The notes under the pieces: model-generated | Told to the model about the DNA's origin: nothing | The model's database searches: none | The model's input: only the letters and a program-made list of their open reading frames with translations | Translations under genes and position numbers: made by a program | Source of the DNA: Armatimonadota bacterium | GTDB taxonomy: Bacteria > Armatimonadota > Fimbriimonadia > Fimbriimonadales > Fimbriimonadaceae | Reading direction: 5' to 3' | DNA length: 8,319 nt | Assembly: GCA_023423495.1 (NCBI GenBank) | Contig: JAFAFM010000078.1 | Location: 1 to 8,319 of the forward strand | Shown: positions 6,230 through 8,319 of the stretch, piece by piece | Layout: each line of letters opens with the position of its first letter | Position numbering within the stretch: position 1 is the stretch's first letter

Positions 6230-6553
6230 TTACTTGGTAACCAAGCTAGCGCTCTCATGCGGTTTCTGGGTGTTCAACACACCCTGCTGTTCCCTCCGGC
6301 GTCGGCGGAGCAGCATGGCTTCGCGAGCGTGATACAAGTGCTCGAGGGCGGCGGCATTTTCTTCGCAGGCCAAGTCACGGCCCTGGAAAGCTAATAGGTG
6401 GTCGACGAGGACATCGATCACATCTTCAACCCGGCATCCATTCACGCCCACTTCATTTGGGTGACCGTGCTGGAAGACGATATTGATGAATGGGCGTTGC
6501 ACGAGCGCTTCTGTCCCATCCATACTCCGGAATTTCTCCATGTTTTCGCTCAA
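6230..6553 (-). CDS. Small protein resembling phage-type Acb2/Tad1-hairpin family, 107 aa
   Basis: Start chosen at TTG 6553 because GGAGGA (6567-6562) sits eight bases upstream; the nearest ATG, 6541, is too far from it. Seen: after about 20 variable residues comes INIVFQHGHPNEVGVNGCRV, then EDVIDVLVDHLLAFQ, and a C-terminal helix with ACEENAAALEHLYHAREA, an Arg-rich stretch (RRRRRE) and QQGV. From memory, phage and prophage proteins annotated with an Acb2/Tad1-like hairpin have the layout F-x-x-G-x-x-x-E-x-G-V-N-G ... D-R-L-x-x-F-Q ... ACRENALALTKLEEA ... R-G-V-E-G-T; this protein aligns with that without gaps in its second half. Acb2 proper binds cyclic nucleotides and blocks CBASS; whether this relative does is unknown. 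It is followed 39 bases later by the broken gene. No other phage genes are in view. Coding confidence is high; family moderate. Confidence 0.8.
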   Translation of the reverse strand: MSENMEKFRSMDGTEALVQRPFINIVFQHGHPNEVGVNGCRVEDVIDVLVDHLLAFQGRDLACEENAAALEHLYHAREAMLLRRRRREQQGVLNTQKPHESASLVTK

Positions 6554-6561
6554 GTTGATTG

Positions 6562-6567
6562 TCCTCC
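6562..6567 (-). promoter_or_regulatory. Ribosome binding site deciding a TTG start
   Basis: GGAGGA on the minus strand, eight bases upstream of TTG 6553, and 20 bases from the first in-frame ATG (6541). The spacing supports the TTG start of the 107-residue protein. Confidence 0.7.
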
Positions 6568-6663
6568 GTCGGTAAGATTGGCGGGCGCCTTCAAGACTTT
6601 AGCAAATCCTGCGTGGAAACCCAACAGTTTATTTACTCCCTTTCTGGGTTTGACCGTTCGCAA

Positions 6664-7068
6664 TCAGGGTCTGGACACCACGAAAACGGGAATCCGCTCT
6701 TCGCCCATCACTTTGCCGTTGATGATGACGTCCAGCCGATAATCTCCGCTGGCTTCGAGGCGAAGTGGGGGCGCGCTGATCATTGCAAAAAGCTTGATCG
6801 GGATGGCGGTATTGTCGGACGCCGGAACTTGGCCCTGAAGCTGAGCCCGAAACTGTTGCCGGCCGTCCGGATCCATGAATAGCGCTTCCATCACCCAATC
6901 CTGAGCGCCCTCGTCGGCTTCAAACTCGATCTGGACACAAATGAAGAACGCAGGGTGGTCGATCGGTAGCGTGGGAACTCGGATGTCGTCGAAGATTCCC
7001 ACCATGCAGTGTCGCTGATTCTCCAGCTTGCAGGCATATTCGCACAGCTTGGCCAAAAGGAGTTTCAT
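6664..7068 (-). CDS. DUF6941-like protein, 134 aa
   Basis: Seen: MKLLLAKLCEYACKLENQRH, then CMVGIFDDIRVPTLPIDHPAFFICVQIEFE. In the middle is FMDPDGRQQFRAQLQG, and the C-terminal half reads LEASGDYRLDVIINGKVMGEERIPVFVV. This order (cytosolic opening L-x-C-E/D-Y-A, V-G-I-F-D, V-P-x-L-P, a D-P-D-G strand turn, and G-x-Y-x-x-x-h-x-h-N-G near the end) matches what I remember of the DUF6941 family, predicted beta-sandwich proteins of unknown function. There is no signal peptide or membrane helix. ATG 7068 lies 21 bases after the stop of the MOP-family transporter, so the two are likely co-transcribed; no strong ribosome binding site is visible. The 110 bases between this gene and the next (6554-6663) hold that gene's ribosome binding site and no convincing hairpin. 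Confidence 0.87.
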   Translation of the reverse strand: MKLLLAKLCEYACKLENQRHCMVGIFDDIRVPTLPIDHPAFFICVQIEFEADEGAQDWVMEALFMDPDGRQQFRAQLQGQVPASDNTAIPIKLFAMISAPPLRLEASGDYRLDVIINGKVMGEERIPVFVVSRP

Positions 7069-7089
7069 GCCCGTAGCGTACCGGTTTGG

Positions 7090-8319
7090 CTAGATTGCCT
7101 GAGCGGCTTGCATACGACCCTTACCGGTTCGCCAAGCCTTGGCGAGAACAAAAAGCTCCGCAAATTGGGCGGCTGTCAGGGCAACGCTGGCCGTCACCAC
7201 GCCGGGCCACTTTGCATAGACTCCAATCCAAAGCGAGGTCACCATGCAGAACAGAGCCACAAAGATGGCCGCAAGCCTGGAAACCGTCAGGTGGTGTACT
7301 GCGAGAACGCCTCTCAAATAGCTTTGGAGCGCGCCGGTCAGCGGCAAAAGGCAGCTCAGCGCAAGACAAAGGTGAGCCATCTGAATGATCTGCTCGTTTT
7401 GGACGCCAAGCACATGTTTGAAAATCAAAGAGTCCAGGTTGGTCGACGCAGTGAAGGCAAGCGTCGCCGTGGTTACAATCCCGATGATCCAGCAAAACCG
7501 CTTGAGAACCTTCGCCGCTTCTCCTTCCCTGTAAAGCGTGATGACAACTTCGGGCAGGGCAAACACAATGGTCCGGTGCAGCCAAATGATGGAGCTAGCT
7601 ACCTGGAAGGAAGCGAGCGCGATAGTGGACTCCGGCGATCGGGCGAGCGCGGTCGAGACAAGCGGTTGGCTGAGAATAGTAACGATCGTGGTTGCGGTAA
7701 GAGGCAGGTGAAAGCGAAAAAGAAAGCGTTGCGTGAGCGCCGTGAGTTCAGGGTCGATGTCTGCAAGATCAGTCTTGATCACGGCCCGGCTTGCGAAGTG
7801 TGCAAAAAGAGCTTCGGCCATGACGCTGGCGAGCAAAGCGATAGAGACAACCGTAATGCTCGGGTAGTTGGATGTTTTGAATAGGAAAAACGCCACGCCG
7901 GCCATGGTGATCATGCGGACCGCCGTTCCGTATCCGATCAAGCGTGTTTGTCCGTGCCGGATCATCAATCCCTGTAAATAGCGCCGCCACCCGATGAACG
8001 CGCTCCATGGGATCATGATGATAAGTCCAAGCCGGGCGGACTCTGCTACCTCTACCGGCAGTTTGATAAGGCCGAGCGTCACAGTCCAGTACAGCGGTGT
8101 GGCGGCAACGACGGCATGAACGAGCGTGACAAAGCTCATGACCTTCCACACGAACCGGCTCAACTGTTCATAGTGCTGACGATCTTTGCCGAGCGTGGTG
8201 GCGGTGGTCAGGAGGTCGATGACCGGGCTCTCGATGAGCAGGGCCAAAGCCATCAATGGTTGAAAGGCGGCGGCATTGATCTCAGCATTTGCCATCCGCG
8301 AGATCACGCTGAGCGCAAT
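7090..8319 (-). CDS. MOP-superfamily (MATE/ANKH-like) membrane protein, 5' end cut by window edge
   Basis: Seen: the frame is open to the right edge; 409 codons are present. The internal GTG 8307 is unlikely to be the true start, because the frame upstream (IALS) and the following SRMANAEINAAAF read like the interior of a MATE N-terminal repeat. About 11 hydrophobic helices can be placed. Two comparable bundles are separated near AVIKTDLADIDPELTALTQR (about 175-194 from GTG 8307). The second bundle opens with FRFHLPLTATTIVTILSQPL and later has GVQNEQIIQMAHLCLALSCL then QSYLRGVLAVHH. These recall the C-terminal half of the ANKH (progressive ankylosis) branch, where a P-L-x-x-x ... S-R/Q-P-h-V opening and a G-W/Y-L-R/M-x-L loop recur. 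That comparison is from memory. The likely role is export or flipping of an amphipathic anion or lipid-linked substrate; the substrate is unknown. Confidence 0.85.
   Translation of the reverse strand: MALSVISRMANAEINAAAFQPLMALALLIESPVIDLLTTATTLGKDRQHYEQLSRFVWKVMSFVTLVHAVVAATPLYWTVTLGLIKLPVEVAESARLGLIIMIPWSAFIGWRRYLQGLMIRHGQTRLIGYGTAVRMITMAGVAFFLFKTSNYPSITVVSIALLASVMAEALFAHFASRAVIKTDLADIDPELTALTQRFLFRFHLPLTATTIVTILSQPLVSTALARSPESTIALASFQVASSIIWLHRTIVFALPEVVITLYREGEAAKVLKRFCWIIGIVTTATLAFTASTNLDSLIFKHVLGVQNEQIIQMAHLCLALSCLLPLTGALQSYLRGVLAVHHLTVSRLAAIFVALFCMVTSLWIGVYAKWPGVVTASVALTAAQFAELFVLAKAWRTGKGRMQAAQAI

Noticed and set aside
6398..6882. Plus-strand open frames of 107 and 114 codons
   Set aside because: Antisense to the Acb2-like and DUF6941 genes, which have better start signals and family resemblance.
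7009..7884. Plus-strand 291-codon open frame, rich in Arg, Lys and Asn
   Set aside because: It lies wholly opposite the DUF6941 and MOP-transporter genes, which have coherent hydrophobic or family-like sequence. Its own product is low-complexity and has no ribosome binding site or recognisable motif.

Overview
The window looks like a stretch of chromosome from an environmental, saprophytic, Shine-Dalgarno-using bacterium of moderate GC (about 55% where counted). It has no rRNA, tRNA, IS element or CRISPR array. The lineage cannot be fixed from the sequence; an under-sampled free-living phylum such as Armatimonadota is only a guess.

Layout, left to right. (1) 1-2483, minus strand: most of a secreted GH78-type alpha-L-rhamnosidase whose C-terminus runs off the left edge. 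Its leftmost ~500 bases are clearly GC-richer (66%) than the rest (about 55%), a sharp break inside one reading frame. (2) 2578-3222, plus: a secreted beta-rich protein of unknown function, divergent from the rhamnosidase. (3) 3262-3450, minus: a 62-residue hydrophilic, probably disordered protein with an excellent ribosome binding site. (4) 3557-5217, plus: a tightly coupled three-gene operon encoding a double SRPBCC protein, a single SRPBCC protein and an ArsR-type repressor. The genes abut or overlap (stop/ATG adjacent, then TAATG). The promoter region carries two 19-bp direct repeats, 41 bp apart, covering the -35 and the -10/ribosome-binding-site positions. They are a strong candidate for the repressor's operator.

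(5) 5227-8319, all minus: read in transcription order, a MOP/MATE-superfamily (ANKH-like) membrane protein entering from the right edge, a DUF6941-like protein, a small protein resembling phage-type Acb2/Tad1-hairpin proteins with a TTG start, a small membrane-anchored gene that looks broken by a nonsense codon and a frameshift, and a two-helix membrane protein of unknown function.

How the parts work together. The rhamnosidase and the adjacent exported protein suggest use of plant or microbial rhamnosides. The SRPBCC-ArsR operon is a self-contained, probably autoregulated ligand-responsive unit; its ligand is unknown. It contains three related SRPBCC domains. No complete defence system or biosynthetic cluster is visible. 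The most distinctive items are the triple-SRPBCC/ArsR operon with its paired operator, the Acb2-like small gene, the broken gene next to it and the compositional break in the rhamnosidase.
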